Below, one piece after another: positions 1 to 9,711 of a stretch of DNA of 64,000 nt. Each line of letters begins with the position of its first letter. Within the stretch, counting starts at the first letter, position 1. Position numbers and translations under genes: made by a program. Source of the stretch: Trichomonas vaginalis G3 (lineage: Eukaryota; Parabasalia; Trichomonadida; Trichomonadidae); NCBI RefSeq assembly GCF_026262505.1, contig NC_067206.1, forward strand, positions 18,125,319-18,189,318. Reading direction: 5' to 3'. The notes beneath the pieces were generated by a model. It saw only the letters and a program-made list of their open reading frames with translations, did not search any database and was not told the origin of the DNA.

Positions 1-1
1 T

Positions 2-2083
2 TATATACCAGCTGGTGGAACTTTTATACCACCAAACCCTTCAAGAGAAGCACCTGCAGCAGGACTACCTAAAACATTTACATCGTCACATGGACACAGA
101 CGCAGGCATGCACAACAACAACAACCAAAACCAACAGTTCAAAACCCTGCACAACCAACACAACAACCAACAGTTCAAAACCCTGCACCTGCACCACAAC
201 CAAAACCAGCACAACAACCACAACAACCACCTCCACAACCAGCACAACAACCACCTCCACAACCAGCACAACAACCAGCACAAACAGAGCAAGGACATAA
301 AAGAAGTAGCGAACAAGGAAACCAAGAATTCTTAAAAATGCTTAAGGAAGGTTATGGTTACCCAGATACTCTTGACTTTAGTGACAGATATAAAGAAGCT
401 ATTAGAAAGTTCAAGGAAGGAAATACTGACCCGAACCTATTTAGCTTTATGGTTCAGCACCAAATGGGATATAAGCTCAAACCTGGAAAATACAAGCTCG
501 CTAAGGGATATGATTTAATAGCATATCATCCAAATGACATGAATGAATTTACTCCGAGATATTTGGTGTCAGAGCTAAATGATAATTCAACTCTCTTCAT
601 GAAACGTGTAAAAAATAGAGACGGAACGAAAGAAGAAAGGGTTATGAATGCGGATGACTTAGAAAGGGAATTTGTTAAAAACGGTCTCGGAATATATGAA
701 ATGCCAGCAGATGAGGTACAAGAAACTCCACAGGAAGAAGTTCAGATACAACCAGACATGGAAGAAATAGTTCAGCAACAACAGCTAGAAGAGCCTGAAG
801 GAAACGAACAAGTCACTCCTTTGGAAACTAACTTCACAGAACTAGATGAAGATTTGGAACAGCCGAAAAATCTTGACCCTCAACAAGTGTATGCGGAGAA
901 TATGGAATCTTTCCAAGAGTCTAAGAAAAATTCGGCTGACATAGTAGAAGAATATCGAAAAATGTTCGCCGACATACAAAAGACTCCAACATCAGATGAA
1001 AATATCCAGCATAGAATGGAAGTACTGAAAGATAATGTACACAAATACAACAATCCTTTTTACTTACGAGCATATAACGTTCAATCTTCGGATGAACTCG
1101 GTGAAAATAAAAGGTTAAATTTCAACAAAACATATAGAAATGAAACATTGTTTAAAGTTCATTCAGAACCTAACCAATCTGGAAACAAACCTACTTTTGT
1201 TTCTGCAGACTATGGAACTACAATGAGATGGGGTCATAAAGCTAATCCGGATAGGTGGTTCTTAAACTTACAACCACAATTCCAAGAAGTTGTAGACGCA
1301 ATGGAAGAGAATGGTGAACCAGATATAGCTGGTATTTTCAGCGCGGCTTTAATGCCATTGAAAGATATGAAACATGCAGATATTTTGGACCAGTATGAAA
1401 TGAACATGGCTGATGGAAATATAACACCTGACGTTCTAGAACATTTATCTCAAAGAACTACACAGAACCATAGAGATGGTATATTTGGTGAAGAGTTTAG
1501 AAAGAAAGTTAGGGAGAAAGAAGGAAGAGAACCTATTGTACATGACCTTGCAAACGAAAGTTTGCAAAATGTCATAAAAACTTACTTTGCAGACAATGAA
1601 TCGAGAAGGGATGAATATTTAAGAAAACTCAAATGGACAGTACCAAATGAAATGTTAGTATTGAAAAACATGTTCCTTGACAAAATAAAACCAACTACAG
1701 AAATAAATGACGCAAGACTGGAACATTGGGTAAAAGCTTTCCCATTCACAAAAGATATTATTGGTTACATGGAAAGAAAACCAGAATGGCTACAAAAACA
1801 TATATTTGGAAACGAGCTTATTCCATATGGACAAGCTCTGTTTGAAGAGCTTGAACCGGAAACTCAGGAAAGAGTCATGCAAACAATACGCGAAGACTCA
1901 AATACAAACTATGACAAAATCTTTCTAGGATATAGGTTACCTGAGATGGGCGACCAGAGCCCAAAGGCAAAAAGGACATGGGAAATTTACAACATACTAG
2001 GTGAACATGAGGCAAAGATGCAACAAAACTCAGTCAGGAAGAAAGTAAAGCTTGGTACGAGTGGGTTCTATTATGATATATAA
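2..2083 (+). CDS. Large Maverick protein, C-terminal part (5' end outside window)
   Basis: The frame is open from base 2, so this is the C-terminal 693 residues of a longer protein whose N-terminal half is visible in the inverted copy at 43939-47174. Here it begins with an extended Gln/Pro/Ala-rich linker (about residues 1-110, repeated PTVQNPA and QQPAQ units). A charged, mostly helical region of about 580 residues follows, starting near base 338, with a second Gln/Glu-rich stretch near residues 240-290. No catalytic motif is recognisable; I looked for an adenovirus-type cysteine protease, as other Polintons carry, and saw none. Position directly upstream of the capsid gene in both arms suggests a virion or assembly role, which is inference. 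This arm is open while the other arm is broken. Confidence 0.75.
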   Translation, partial: YIPAGGTFIPPNPSREAPAAGLPKTFTSSHGHRRRHAQQQQPKPTVQNPAQPTQQPTVQNPAPAPQPKPAQQPQQPPPQPAQQPPPQPAQQPAQTEQGHKRSSEQGNQEFLKMLKEGYGYPDTLDFSDRYKEAIRKFKEGNTDPNLFSFMVQHQMGYKLKPGKYKLAKGYDLIAYHPNDMNEFTPRYLVSELNDNSTLFMKRVKNRDGTKEERVMNADDLEREFVKNGLGIYEMPADEVQETPQEEVQIQPDMEEIVQQQQLEEPEGNEQVTPLETNFTELDEDLEQPKNLDPQQVYAENMESFQESKKNSADIVEEYRKMFADIQKTPTSDENIQHRMEVLKDNVHKYNNPFYLRAYNVQSSDELGENKRLNFNKTYRNETLFKVHSEPNQSGNKPTFVSADYGTTMRWGHKANPDRWFLNLQPQFQEVVDAMEENGEPDIAGIFSAALMPLKDMKHADILDQYEMNMADGNITPDVLEHLSQRTTQNHRDGIFGEEFRKKVREKEGREPIVHDLANESLQNVIKTYFADNESRRDEYLRKLKWTVPNEMLVLKNMFLDKIKPTTEINDARLEHWVKAFPFTKDIIGYMERKPEWLQKHIFGNELIPYGQALFEELEPETQERVMQTIREDSNTNYDKIFLGYRLPEMGDQSPKAKRTWEIYNILGEHEAKMQQNSVRKKVKLGTSGFYYDI

Positions 2084-2115
2084 ATCCAACTATTCTATAT
2101 TTTTACCCATATGAA

Positions 2116-3727
2116 ATGTACGCCGCTCAGAATATAACGCCAACAGTTTTGGATGCCATGAACGGAAATGTTTCCGAATGGTATAACCGAATGCGACAAT
2201 GCCATTAGAAGGTCAGAAATAGTTCCTGGAACTTACGAATATACAACTGCTGTTTCTTATGGAAACGTAGGTGAGTTTGGAGAAGGTTCTTCAACAACAG
2301 TAGATATTGCTTGCGACAGGTTTCATATTATTTCTCTATTGACAACTCATTCTTATACGTGGAACAAGACATTGAAATAAAACCTTCTGCCAAGTTGTCT
2401 GACAAGAAAGGTTGCAATGGAATTTTCTATGTCGGATACCAATATGCTCCAGAAGTTTTTATGGGATATAAGATATATTCTAACTCTGACTTAGTTCAAA
2501 CAGTAACATGGGCAAACTATGAATGGTTCGCTTTGAGAAACTCAGTACAACCACAAGCTAGAGAACAAACAGACCAGTATGCAACTATTGAGAAAATAAG
2601 AAGACTTGACCCTAACGTTCCAGGAGTTTATGTTAACCTTTCTGGACAAACTGCAGCAGCAGTAACCAAAGTAAAACTGAAACTTAGAGTTCCTTTGTCA
2701 TCTTTCCTCATCTTCAGGTTTTTAAGATACTTGCCAAACTGGGCAGGAAAAATTTCTATTGAACTTACTCCAAGCAAAAATAACTTAGTCATTGCACCAA
2801 CACAAGACCCATTCACTCTTACAGACGTAACGGGAACAAATAAAACGTCATTCGCCGACTTTTGCAAAGGCAAGGTTGACTTAGACTTTGGTTTCTCAAA
2901 CCTCAACACTGAAGTAAACTATTATTTCAATGCTGCTGGAGATGCTTGGGACCCAGTTAAGTTCACATGCGAAAAGTTTGAATGCAAGAGAATAGAAAGC
3001 AGACTTGCAGTCTATATGTTGGACCCAGATATTTCAAATGCTTTAGCTGCCAAATATATTGCAGTTCCACTTATGTTCCCTATACACCAAATATCTGTCA
3101 AAGACTTTGCAGGTGAAGTTGGAAACCAAAGTGCTGACCCAGGTGCAAGAACAGATATTGCTTTAACAACTGCAATGAAACATGCAGATACTCTGTTTGT
3201 ACTGTTCAGACGAAACTATAAATGACTATTCTTGTTTCTACAACCCTGGTATTAAATATCATATAAACATAGATGGCAAATATTATCCAAGAGAAGAATA
3301 TTCTACAGTTGAGGATATGAGGTCATACAACTTGACATTAGATGCTATGAACTTTAACAACAACTTCACAACAACCATTAACCCTGAAATGCAAAGTTCT
3401 ATTATGCCATATGTGAAAGTATGGACTCATACAGGAAGTCAAAAAACTCAATATACAAATGGAGACCGTTCAAACTTTTGGCTTGGCATTCCATTTGCTG
3501 ACTCAGAAGACTTTATGGGTGGTATTTCAACTGTTGGTACTGTACAAATACAATATACTGGTGACAGAGACGGTCCAGATGAATTGAGAGCAAAGAAGTT
3601 TACAAAACCAATAGCACTTTTCACGGAAGATGCTCTTTTGAAGATTCGTTCGATGAAACCTGCTGGGGCTCCTCAGATTGGCATAACGACAGCTTCCATC
3701 GAGCAGATTTTGGCAGCAGGTCAGTAA
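2116..3727 (+). pseudogene. Major capsid protein (double jelly-roll), frameshifted, arm A
   Basis: This resembles Maverick/Polinton major capsid proteins, which form the trimeric hexon-like capsomers of an icosahedral shell. The start is the ATG at 2116. Compared with the inverted copy at 42306-43906, this copy has a 1-base insertion near 2186, a 2-base insertion near 2335 and a 1-base insertion near 3213. Reading therefore passes through three frames. A segment KLKLRVPLSSF followed by RYLPNWAG aligns with KLRLRIPVRRF and RFIPAFAG of the intact capsid at 50912-52486, supporting the family call. The last 107 bases overlap a convergent gene. The frameshifts may be true decay or sequencing errors. 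Confidence 0.75.
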
Positions 3728-4040
3728 GTTGTTCTTGAACTGACTTCTCTCCGTCAAATATTGACAGTACGCCAGTTTTGACATAATATTGTATTATAAA
3801 CTTTCCTTTAGAAATATCGGTCAGTTTTGAAGTTATATTTTTGTCTGCTTCAAGAACTTTCACCATTTCAGTTATACCAACTTTCTTTGCTTTATGAAAA
3901 TATTTTGGTTCAGCAAAGACTGCTATTCTATAACATTTTCCATTGTTTGTGTAAAGAACTATTCTGTCAATGTATTTGTATTGTTTGTGAGTATAAACTT
4001 TGTTCTGCTTCAATTCAATAAGATATCCGAATACGTCCAT
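3621..4040 (-). CDS. Unrecognised 139-aa Maverick protein, antisense to the capsid 3' end
   Basis: The 139-residue reading frame starts 18 bases from the divergent ATG at 4059 and ends inside the capsid gene, overlapping it by 107 bases in the opposite orientation. The N-terminal half is a Lys/Tyr-rich sequence with alternating hydrophobic residues (probable beta strands). The last 45 residues are specified by DNA antisense to the capsid C-terminus. The same arrangement exists at 41995-42412, where a 1-base loss interrupts the frame but the C-terminal frame is kept. No family is recognised. Confidence 0.55.
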   Translation of the reverse strand: MDVFGYLIELKQNKVYTHKQYKYIDRIVLYTNNGKCYRIAVFAEPKYFHKAKKVGITEMVKVLEADKNITSKLTDISKGKFIIQYYVKTGVLSIFDGEKSVQEQLTDLLPKSARWKLSLCQSEEPQQVSSNESSKEHLP

Positions 4041-4058
4041 CTTTTTATTCTAAGTAAA

Positions 4059-4625
4059 ATGTCATTTCCGAAAAATAGAAGCGTAAGTGTTTCAAAAGGT
4101 TTAATGGCGGTGGCAGATGTGAAGTTAAATTCACCAACTCAAACAAACAGTCAAAGTGTTATTGTCAATGTCAAAGACAGAGATGTTGAAATGGGGAAAC
4201 CATACGAAGACGAAGATGGTATAACAATAGTTCCTGTAAAAGAACAACCAACATACCCTGAAGTTAGCAGAGACTTAAGTTCTGTTGCAGATATTCGAAA
4301 CGACTACCAACAACTGAAAGACAAACTTCAAACTCAGGAGAAGATTTGTCAAGCTTTAAGTATAATGTTAAACTTGGTCGAACACAACCCTGTAAAAGTG
4401 AACTCATATGTCATTGCACCTCATGAAGTTTTGAAAGAACTATTGAAACTTTTGACAGAGGCAGACGATATAAACATCAAAGAAATAGAACCCGACATTA
4501 GTTGCTGTGGTGTTTCATATAATGCCATTGACAAGATATACGTTATGAAAGGAGGTGAAACGTTGAACTTAAAATATAGTTTCCCAGACGTTATAAAATA
4601 TTTGACGACCACAACATTTCATTAA
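4059..4625 (+). CDS. Unrecognised 188-aa protein, C-terminus altered by a 1-base deletion
   Basis: The start at 4059 is chosen because it lies just after TTTTTATTCTAAGTAAA, the shared divergent promoter, and gives an N-terminus MSFPKNRSVS. The body is acidic with a probable coiled coil (about residues 85-115) and two adjacent cysteines near residue 145. Relative to the inverted copy at 41391-41976 one A is missing in an A-run near 4595, so the last residues differ and the protein stops early. The other copy ends in a Lys/Leu-rich tail overlapping the next gene's leader. Function unknown. Confidence 0.6.
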   Translation: MSFPKNRSVSVSKGLMAVADVKLNSPTQTNSQSVIVNVKDRDVEMGKPYEDEDGITIVPVKEQPTYPEVSRDLSSVADIRNDYQQLKDKLQTQEKICQALSIMLNLVEHNPVKVNSYVIAPHEVLKELLKLLTEADDINIKEIEPDISCCGVSYNAIDKIYVMKGGETLNLKYSFPDVIKYLTTTTFH

Positions 4626-4645
4626 AGTTTATTTGCTAAGTAAAA

Positions 4646-4876
4646 ATGTCAAAACTTCTTGAAAGATGTTTGAAGAAAAATAATATAGACTTTATTTCAT
4701 GTAAAGGACTTTACACACTTTTGAACGATATGAAAGACCCTGTTTTGTTTGTTCGTGTAGACAAAGGAAAGTTCTATGTCTTTACAAAATATTTGAACTT
4801 CTTAGACAGAGAACTTCAAGAAACGCCATGTGAAAGTTTAGATGAAGTTCTTCTCCACTTTCAGAAAAACTTTTAA
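4646..4876 (+). CDS. Unrecognised 76-aa Maverick protein
   Basis: A small basic protein, preceded by the leader TTTGCTAAGTAAAA and followed 10 bases later by the next gene. The copy at 41158-41388 encodes an identical protein although neighbouring large genes have acquired indels, so the frame is probably real and constrained. No domain or membrane segment is visible; the hydrophobic pattern suggests a compact alpha/beta fold. It lies between two putative virion genes. Confidence 0.65.
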   Translation: MSKLLERCLKKNNIDFISCKGLYTLLNDMKDPVLFVRVDKGKFYVFTKYLNFLDRELQETPCESLDEVLLHFQKNF

Positions 4877-4886
4877 ATATATATAA

Positions 4887-5684
4887 ATGGCAGAAGACAT
4901 AATGGTTTATACTATTACGACTCAAAACCCTGAGTCATATAATTCTATAACAACAAACTTACAAAGTCCTCAAGGACGATATTGTAAACTAACCTTAAAC
5001 ACAATGACGACTAAAGCCTGTTTTGCTCTTTTGACACCAGAAGACTTTATTGTTGTGAATGGTAAAAAATACTCCTTTGAAGATACTTACTCAGATATAC
5101 CACCAACAGGTTTTGTTGACTTATTTAATACTTTACGTACGAGTGTAACATGTGCTGCAACTAGAGCAGGTTTCATTATGTTTGGATGTCCGACTGAGTT
5201 TACTATAAACGATATGAGCTATAATACAAAACTTATTTCTGGTTTTTACTACCAACAGTTTCCTATAACAGGAAAAGGTGTCATACAAGGAATGTCTATT
5301 CCATTGACATTAAGCACACCAATCTTATATATTGTTTCAAACTTAGGTTCAAAGTGTTATTCGAATGTCGACAGAAACTATTATGACCAAAAGATACTTA
5401 TGCGTATAAACAATACTTTCTCTGCTGGTTTGCCTATTGTTCATTCGAATGCAGAATTTTCAACCTTAGTGAACTCAAACACTTTGGCAAGTATAACGTT
5501 GACATTAGTTGACGCAAACTTTGTTCCTGTAAAACTTTTATGTCCTATGTATTTGTCAATGACGGCAGAAAGTTTCGAATTGGAAGATGCAACTGGTGAA
5601 AGTATTGTATTACAAGAACAACTTCAACAACAAATAGCTCAAGAACAACAAATGCAACAAATGCAACAACAAAGTCAAGAATAA
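4887..5684 (+). CDS. Putative minor capsid (penton-like) protein, 265 aa
   Basis: This is a beta-rich protein with a pattern typical of minor capsid proteins of Polinton-like elements: YIVSNLGSK, then ILMRINNTFSAGLPIVHSN, then SITLTLVDANFVPVKL, ending in LSMTAE (about residues 150-230). A Gln-rich tail of about 30 residues follows. The family call is inference from this pattern and from the position between capsid and helicase genes. The copy at 40350-41147 is also open at the same length with a few substitutions, mostly conservative. The start lies after AAATATATATAA with a leader of only a few bases. Confidence 0.55.
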   Translation: MAEDIMVYTITTQNPESYNSITTNLQSPQGRYCKLTLNTMTTKACFALLTPEDFIVVNGKKYSFEDTYSDIPPTGFVDLFNTLRTSVTCAATRAGFIMFGCPTEFTINDMSYNTKLISGFYYQQFPITGKGVIQGMSIPLTLSTPILYIVSNLGSKCYSNVDRNYYDQKILMRINNTFSAGLPIVHSNAEFSTLVNSNTLASITLTLVDANFVPVKLLCPMYLSMTAESFELEDATGESIVLQEQLQQQIAQEQQMQQMQQQSQE

Positions 5685-5713
5685 AAAAATATTATTTTTT
5701 TATTTTTATAAAA

Positions 5714-6949
5714 ATGTACAGAATAGATGTTTCAGATTTTTATGACTTCCAAGCATTCAGAAATATGTGTCCATTTCGAGACTATAACAAAGCAGTCGAG
5801 AATTTGAAACGTTTAGTCATTTATGTTGACTCTGCCCCAGAATGTTATGTTATGAAAGAATGGGATGTTGTCTTTAACAAACCAAGAGCAACAATAGTGT
5901 CTGAACAAGAATGTAGACAGAAACTTAAGAAAATAAAAGTCGTACAAGTTGGCATGAAGATGTTAGATGCTTGGGATATCTTATTGTCAAAGTTAGAAGA
6001 TTTTTCAGTTCGAGGTATAAAGTTCTATACACCTTCTCCAAACTTCTATTCTATCTTCACTGGATATAAATATGAACAAGTAGAATGGAAAGAAAATATT
6101 ATAGAAGCTTGGTTAGACCATGTCAAAGAAATTATATGCAATGGAAACGAAAAGGTTTATGAGTATATCTTATGTTGGTTTGCAAATATCTTACAACATC
6201 CAAGTGCTAAAAATGAAACTGCTCTCATTATAATTGGAAAACAAGGAACAGGTAAGAACACATTCTTTACAGATATCTTATGCAAACTGTTAGAAGGTTA
6301 TTCGAACCCTAATATGACAAACTTAGAAAACATCTGTGGCAAGTTTAACTCCTCAATAGAGAATATGAAACTTATAGTTTGCAATGAACTTCAAAGTATA
6401 GATACAACAAAAGTTTTGAACTCAGATGCTTTGAAGAGTCTTATAACAGATAAAGTTGGAGTTGTTGAAAGAAAGTATAAAGACCAAAGAGTTTGTGAAA
6501 ATGTTGCAAACTTCATTATGGTTTCAAACAATGTTGTTCCGATGAAGTTAGAAAGTTCTGACAGAAGATATGTAGTTGTCAGAACGTCAGATTCTCATAT
6601 GCAAGATACAGAATATTTTGACGACTTAGCAGAAACTTTGACATCTGACTTTTACAACCACTTGTTCTCATACTTTATGACATTAGATATTTCTAAGTTC
6701 AATCCAAGACAAATTCCACATACCGAAGAGAGACAAACATTGTTAGAAGCAAACAAGAGTGTATATGAACTGTTCATAGATGAAACTGACTTTGTGTCAT
6801 TAGATGAAAGGTCATTGTACGATTCGTATAAACAATATTGTCAAGAATATGGTTATATGGCAGCTTCTAAACGAACATTCTTGGCAAATGTCAAAAGTCT
6901 TTTAGATGTTCAGAATGGTGTATATACAAAGAAAAATTTTTCTGAGTAA
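5714..6949 (+). CDS. Superfamily 3 (D5-like) helicase, 411 aa
   Basis: This is a replicative helicase candidate. The Walker A motif GKQGTGKN is at residues 175-182 and the Walker B segment LIVCNEL at 220-226. Motif C FIMVSNN is at about 267-273, followed by SSDRRYVVV with the arginine-finger region at about 281-289. Order and spacing match SF3 helicases of viruses and plasmids. The N-terminal 130 residues precede the ATPase as in D5-type proteins. It probably unwinds element DNA for protein-primed replication. A T-rich leader (TTTTTATTTTTATAAAA) precedes the ATG. This copy is open; the inverted copy at 39091-40322 is frameshifted. Confidence 0.85.
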   Translation: MYRIDVSDFYDFQAFRNMCPFRDYNKAVENLKRLVIYVDSAPECYVMKEWDVVFNKPRATIVSEQECRQKLKKIKVVQVGMKMLDAWDILLSKLEDFSVRGIKFYTPSPNFYSIFTGYKYEQVEWKENIIEAWLDHVKEIICNGNEKVYEYILCWFANILQHPSAKNETALIIIGKQGTGKNTFFTDILCKLLEGYSNPNMTNLENICGKFNSSIENMKLIVCNELQSIDTTKVLNSDALKSLITDKVGVVERKYKDQRVCENVANFIMVSNNVVPMKLESSDRRYVVVRTSDSHMQDTEYFDDLAETLTSDFYNHLFSYFMTLDISKFNPRQIPHTEERQTLLEANKSVYELFIDETDFVSLDERSLYDSYKQYCQEYGYMAASKRTFLANVKSLLDVQNGVYTKKNFSE

Positions 6950-6981
6950 ATTTTAAAAAAATTTTTTATCCGATAGAAAAG

Positions 6982-7401
6982 ATGACGAAATATATTTCAG
7001 TAAACAAGTACATGTCAGGACTTAAAGAAGAACTAGACCCATTCACATATTTGAATGTTTACTTCTACCATTTTGAAAAGTCTTCATTCAGCAAAGTTTG
7101 GAACATCGAACCAGTTAAGTTTGCTATTGTGACTAAAAATGGTGCGAAATTTGAAGACTTAGACATAGAAGGTTTGTTAGCAGTCAAAGAAAGTTTTGAC
7201 AGAAGGTTCTCAAACCTTAAAGAAGGCAAAGCATACAAACTTGTTATACCTTATGAACCAAAGAAAGCAGACGACTATGAATATTATGAGTCTAAGATAG
7301 TTGAAGTTCAAGGTAAATTGGGTAAAAAGATTTTAGAGTCTAAGCCAGTGTTTGCCCCTAAAGAGGAAGAGAACATTGACATTGACCCAGAAATGTTCTA
7401 A
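6982..7401 (+). CDS. Unrecognised 139-aa protein with acidic tail
   Basis: The leader is TTTTTTATCCGATAGAAAAG, matching the copy at 38638-39055. The body is a Lys/Tyr-rich beta-like domain (residues 1-115). The C-terminal tail is acidic (EEENIDIDPEMF) and ends in phenylalanine. A tail of this type is typical of single-stranded DNA-binding proteins, and the gene follows the helicase, so an SSB-like role is possible but is only inference. The tail resembles that of the protein at 58058-58531 (EEIDPEAI). Confidence 0.6.
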   Translation: MTKYISVNKYMSGLKEELDPFTYLNVYFYHFEKSSFSKVWNIEPVKFAIVTKNGAKFEDLDIEGLLAVKESFDRRFSNLKEGKAYKLVIPYEPKKADDYEYYESKIVEVQGKLGKKILESKPVFAPKEEENIDIDPEMF

Positions 7402-7417
7402 AAATAAAATTTTATTT

Positions 7418-7870
7418 TTACATGTCAAATTTCTTTTTCTCTGGAACTGGTTCAGGTTCTTTCTTCTCTTCTTCTACTTTCTTTTCTTTCTTTTCTCTCT
7501 TCTTCTTTTCTGGTGGTGAGACGTCAAATTTGGCGCAACCATATTTATGTAAAAGTTCTTTGTCCTTTAATAGCTCATCTATTCTGTTTTTTATTTCATC
7601 TTCAAGAACAGCGCATGTGTCTTCTTTGCATTCTAAGAAGTTTTGTTGGACTTCATCTCTCCAAGAGGCGTCATCTCTGTCAACAAGTCTGTCATTGACA
7701 AATTTTAAGACTTCTCTGCTTAATGTTTTATGGTTCTTGTCATATTCCCAGAAACAGAACTTTAGAACAAATTCACCTTTCTTGTTTACACTATGTAAGA
7801 TTTTATGGTCGACAGATGTTTTGCTGTCAAAAAGTTTGTCTCGAATATAGATAGCGAAATCGCTAGACAT
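7418..7870 (-). CDS. Unrecognised 150-aa protein with Lys/Glu tail
   Basis: Convergent with the preceding gene (16-base gap) and divergent from the ATPase (36-base gap between start codons). The globular part contains FVLKFCFWEYDKNHKT and KFVNDRLVDRDD and is followed by an FxEC motif. The same pattern (FVFTYVLKEYDRYHN, KFVDKKLV, FNEC) occurs in the protein at 59747-60121, so the two are distant homologues in different element lineages. The last 40 residues are Lys/Glu/Pro-rich and probably disordered. Function unknown. Confidence 0.6.
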   Translation of the reverse strand: MSSDFAIYIRDKLFDSKTSVDHKILHSVNKKGEFVLKFCFWEYDKNHKTLSREVLKFVNDRLVDRDDASWRDEVQQNFLECKEDTCAVLEDEIKNRIDELLKDKELLHKYGCAKFDVSPPEKKKREKKEKKVEEEKKEPEPVPEKKKFDM

Positions 7871-7906
7871 TTTCTAAAAGATAAAAATTTTAATTTTTCT
7901 AAAAAT

Positions 7907-8779
7907 ATGTTAGAAAAAAAGTTTGCTGACATTGACAAAAAAATTTGAGAATGTTTTGAAGAAGAACAAGAGGAAGTTAGAAAATGCTCAGATAAAGCCT
8001 ATACATGACAAGTTCTTATTTGCTCAGAATGGTATAACAGGTCTAATTGCACCACCTGGGTCGGGTAAGACTTTCACTTATCTTAAAATGGCTGCACAAC
8101 AACAAGAACTAGATGAGAAGAACCCATTCTATGAGTTAGTTGTTATTTGTAGTACTTCTGGTCAATTTGACCAAACCGTCAATTCGTTCAAAGATATTAT
8201 AAAGAAGTCTAAGTTAGTATGTATAAAGGATACTGAGTTGTTAGATTGGATAAAGAAGTACCAAAGAAGAGTTTTGAAGTATAATGCTATAAATGAGTAT
8301 ATAAATTCTAAGTTTAAAGACCCAAATGAGGAAATGCAGAGAATATTAGAGAAGAAACACTTCAGAAACAAACAGAAAGAGATAGAATACATTTCGAAGA
8401 AATTGCAATCTTACGATTGGAAGACTTACCCTCACAGATGTCTTCTTATCTTAGATGACTTTGCTTCTCATCCTTTGTTAAAGAACAGAGAACAAGACAT
8501 GTGTCGAATTCTTAAGAAGCTCAGACACTTTAACATCTCAGTTGTCATTTGTGTACAGACAGCAAAGAGTTTAAGTAAGGATGTTAAAAGAATACTTACT
8601 GACATAATACTTTTCCCGGATTGTCCGAAGACGATTTCATGGAACTTATGAAAGAGTCCATGGCAGGTAAGTTTGACAGACATGAACTATGGGAGAAGTA
8701 TAAAGTCATACAAGACCCTCATACTTCTTTCAGAATTCATATCTACGCAAACAAAGTTCAAATTGTAAAAAGTCAATAA
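7907..8779 (+). pseudogene. A32/FtsK-type packaging ATPase, frameshifted, arm A
   Basis: This corresponds to the intact gene at 37252-38130. The ATG at 7907 begins MLEKKFADID. The frame breaks after about 10 residues because an A-run near 7938 is one base longer. It breaks again near 8617, where one C is missing from a C-run. Between the breaks the Walker A motif (APPGSGKT) and Walker B segment (LLILDDF) are intact. Both breaks are in homopolymers, so sequencing error is possible. Confidence 0.8.
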
Positions 8780-8794
8780 AAATAAAGAGTTCAT

Positions 8795-9622
8795 TTACTC
8801 TGCTTGTTTGAAGTTGTCAAAATACTCTGTTATTTTTTCCTTTAACAATGGCAAATCTTCTTTGAATGTAAGTATTGTACAACCTTTCATATCATAGTGT
8901 GTTTGAGGTAACGTATCTTGAACTATTTGTTTCACATCTTCATTCGGTGTCATTGAAATCGGTAAGTTTTCGCGATAGAACCAATTTCTGTCAGATTTGT
9001 AAATCTTAGCAAGGTCGTAAAAGCTTTTGTTGTTTCTTCTGACTAAATGCAACATAACCATATCTTTATCTTCTTCATTTTCCATCTCTTCAGTATAAAT
9101 CATATACTTATAGTTCTTTTCCTTTCCTTTTGGTACCGAACGTGGTATTCTTTTCTGAATGCTTTTGTCTTTTGCTTCAATGACTTCATCTTTTGCATGA
9201 AGTTTCTTTTCCATCTCTTCACGTTCTTGTCTATGAATTTCGTCAAGAAGTCTGTAAATATACCAAGCATAACGAGGCGAAGCCCACATTGCAACAGCAT
9301 TTACAAGAAGTCTATGTACATAATATCCTCTCAAACCGTTTGGCAATTTTTCACGATTTTCGAATGGAATCTCTTCCCTCGGTTTTCCGAGGGAAGCAAT
9401 CATATGAGGAAATTCTTCTAAAAGTTCTTTTGCCTGTTGGTTTTCAAACCAATGATATGCTTGCTTTGTAGAACTAAGAGCAGTCAAAATACTTTGCATT
9501 TGGTACATATCGTCTTTGACCGAACGAATGAGACGGAGTTGTTTGTTAAACTGAACCCACTCATATTCTTCATTTATAGCTTCATGGACTATAACTGTTG
9601 TTGTGTTCTCGGTTGTTGACAT
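8795..9622 (-). CDS. KilA-N domain protein, 275 aa
   Basis: The KilA-N DNA-binding domain lies at about residues 50-128, with the typical core RGYYVHRLLVNAVAMWASP followed by a helix ending in RLLDEI. A short Glu/Lys coiled coil (about 126-160) and a conserved C-terminal domain of about 110 residues follow, as in viral KilA-N/Bro-like regulators. Known members are nuclear DNA-binding regulators of large DNA viruses; the target here is unknown. The leader TTTTATTTTGTATGTAAGAAACAGTA is shared with two other genes, suggesting a common promoter class. A homologue is at 58820-59638. The coding DNA contains a 9-base-pair hairpin (9374-9395). Confidence 0.8.
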   Translation of the reverse strand: MSTTENTTTVIVHEAINEEYEWVQFNKQLRLIRSVKDDMYQMQSILTALSSTKQAYHWFENQQAKELLEEFPHMIASLGKPREEIPFENREKLPNGLRGYYVHRLLVNAVAMWASPRYAWYIYRLLDEIHRQEREEMEKKLHAKDEVIEAKDKSIQKRIPRSVPKGKEKNYKYMIYTEEMENEEDKDMVMLHLVRRNNKSFYDLAKIYKSDRNWFYRENLPISMTPNEDVKQIVQDTLPQTHYDMKGCTILTFKEDLPLLKEKITEYFDNFKQAE

Positions 9623-9711
9623 TACTGTTTCTTACATACAAAATAAAAAAATTTGTTAGAAAAAAATTAGCGTTATTTTCTGACTTTCACAAAAGACCAA
9701 AAATAAACGCT

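Noticed and set aside
15-335. A 106-residue Asn/Gln/His-rich open frame and antisense Val/Leu-rich frames at the left edge
   Set aside because: They are other frames of the CAA-rich linker of the large protein; the frame that is open from base 2 to 2083 is the real one.
2116-3727. Introns explaining the frame changes in the capsid and other genes
   Set aside because: The changes are 1-2 base indels relative to the other arm, with no extra sequence and no trichomonad-type splice signals seen.
7422-7850. Plus-strand Ser/Phe-rich frame opposite the 150-residue gene
   Set aside because: It is the antisense reading of the Lys/Glu-rich tail; the minus-strand frame has the leader, a homologue at 38167 and a distant relative at 59747.
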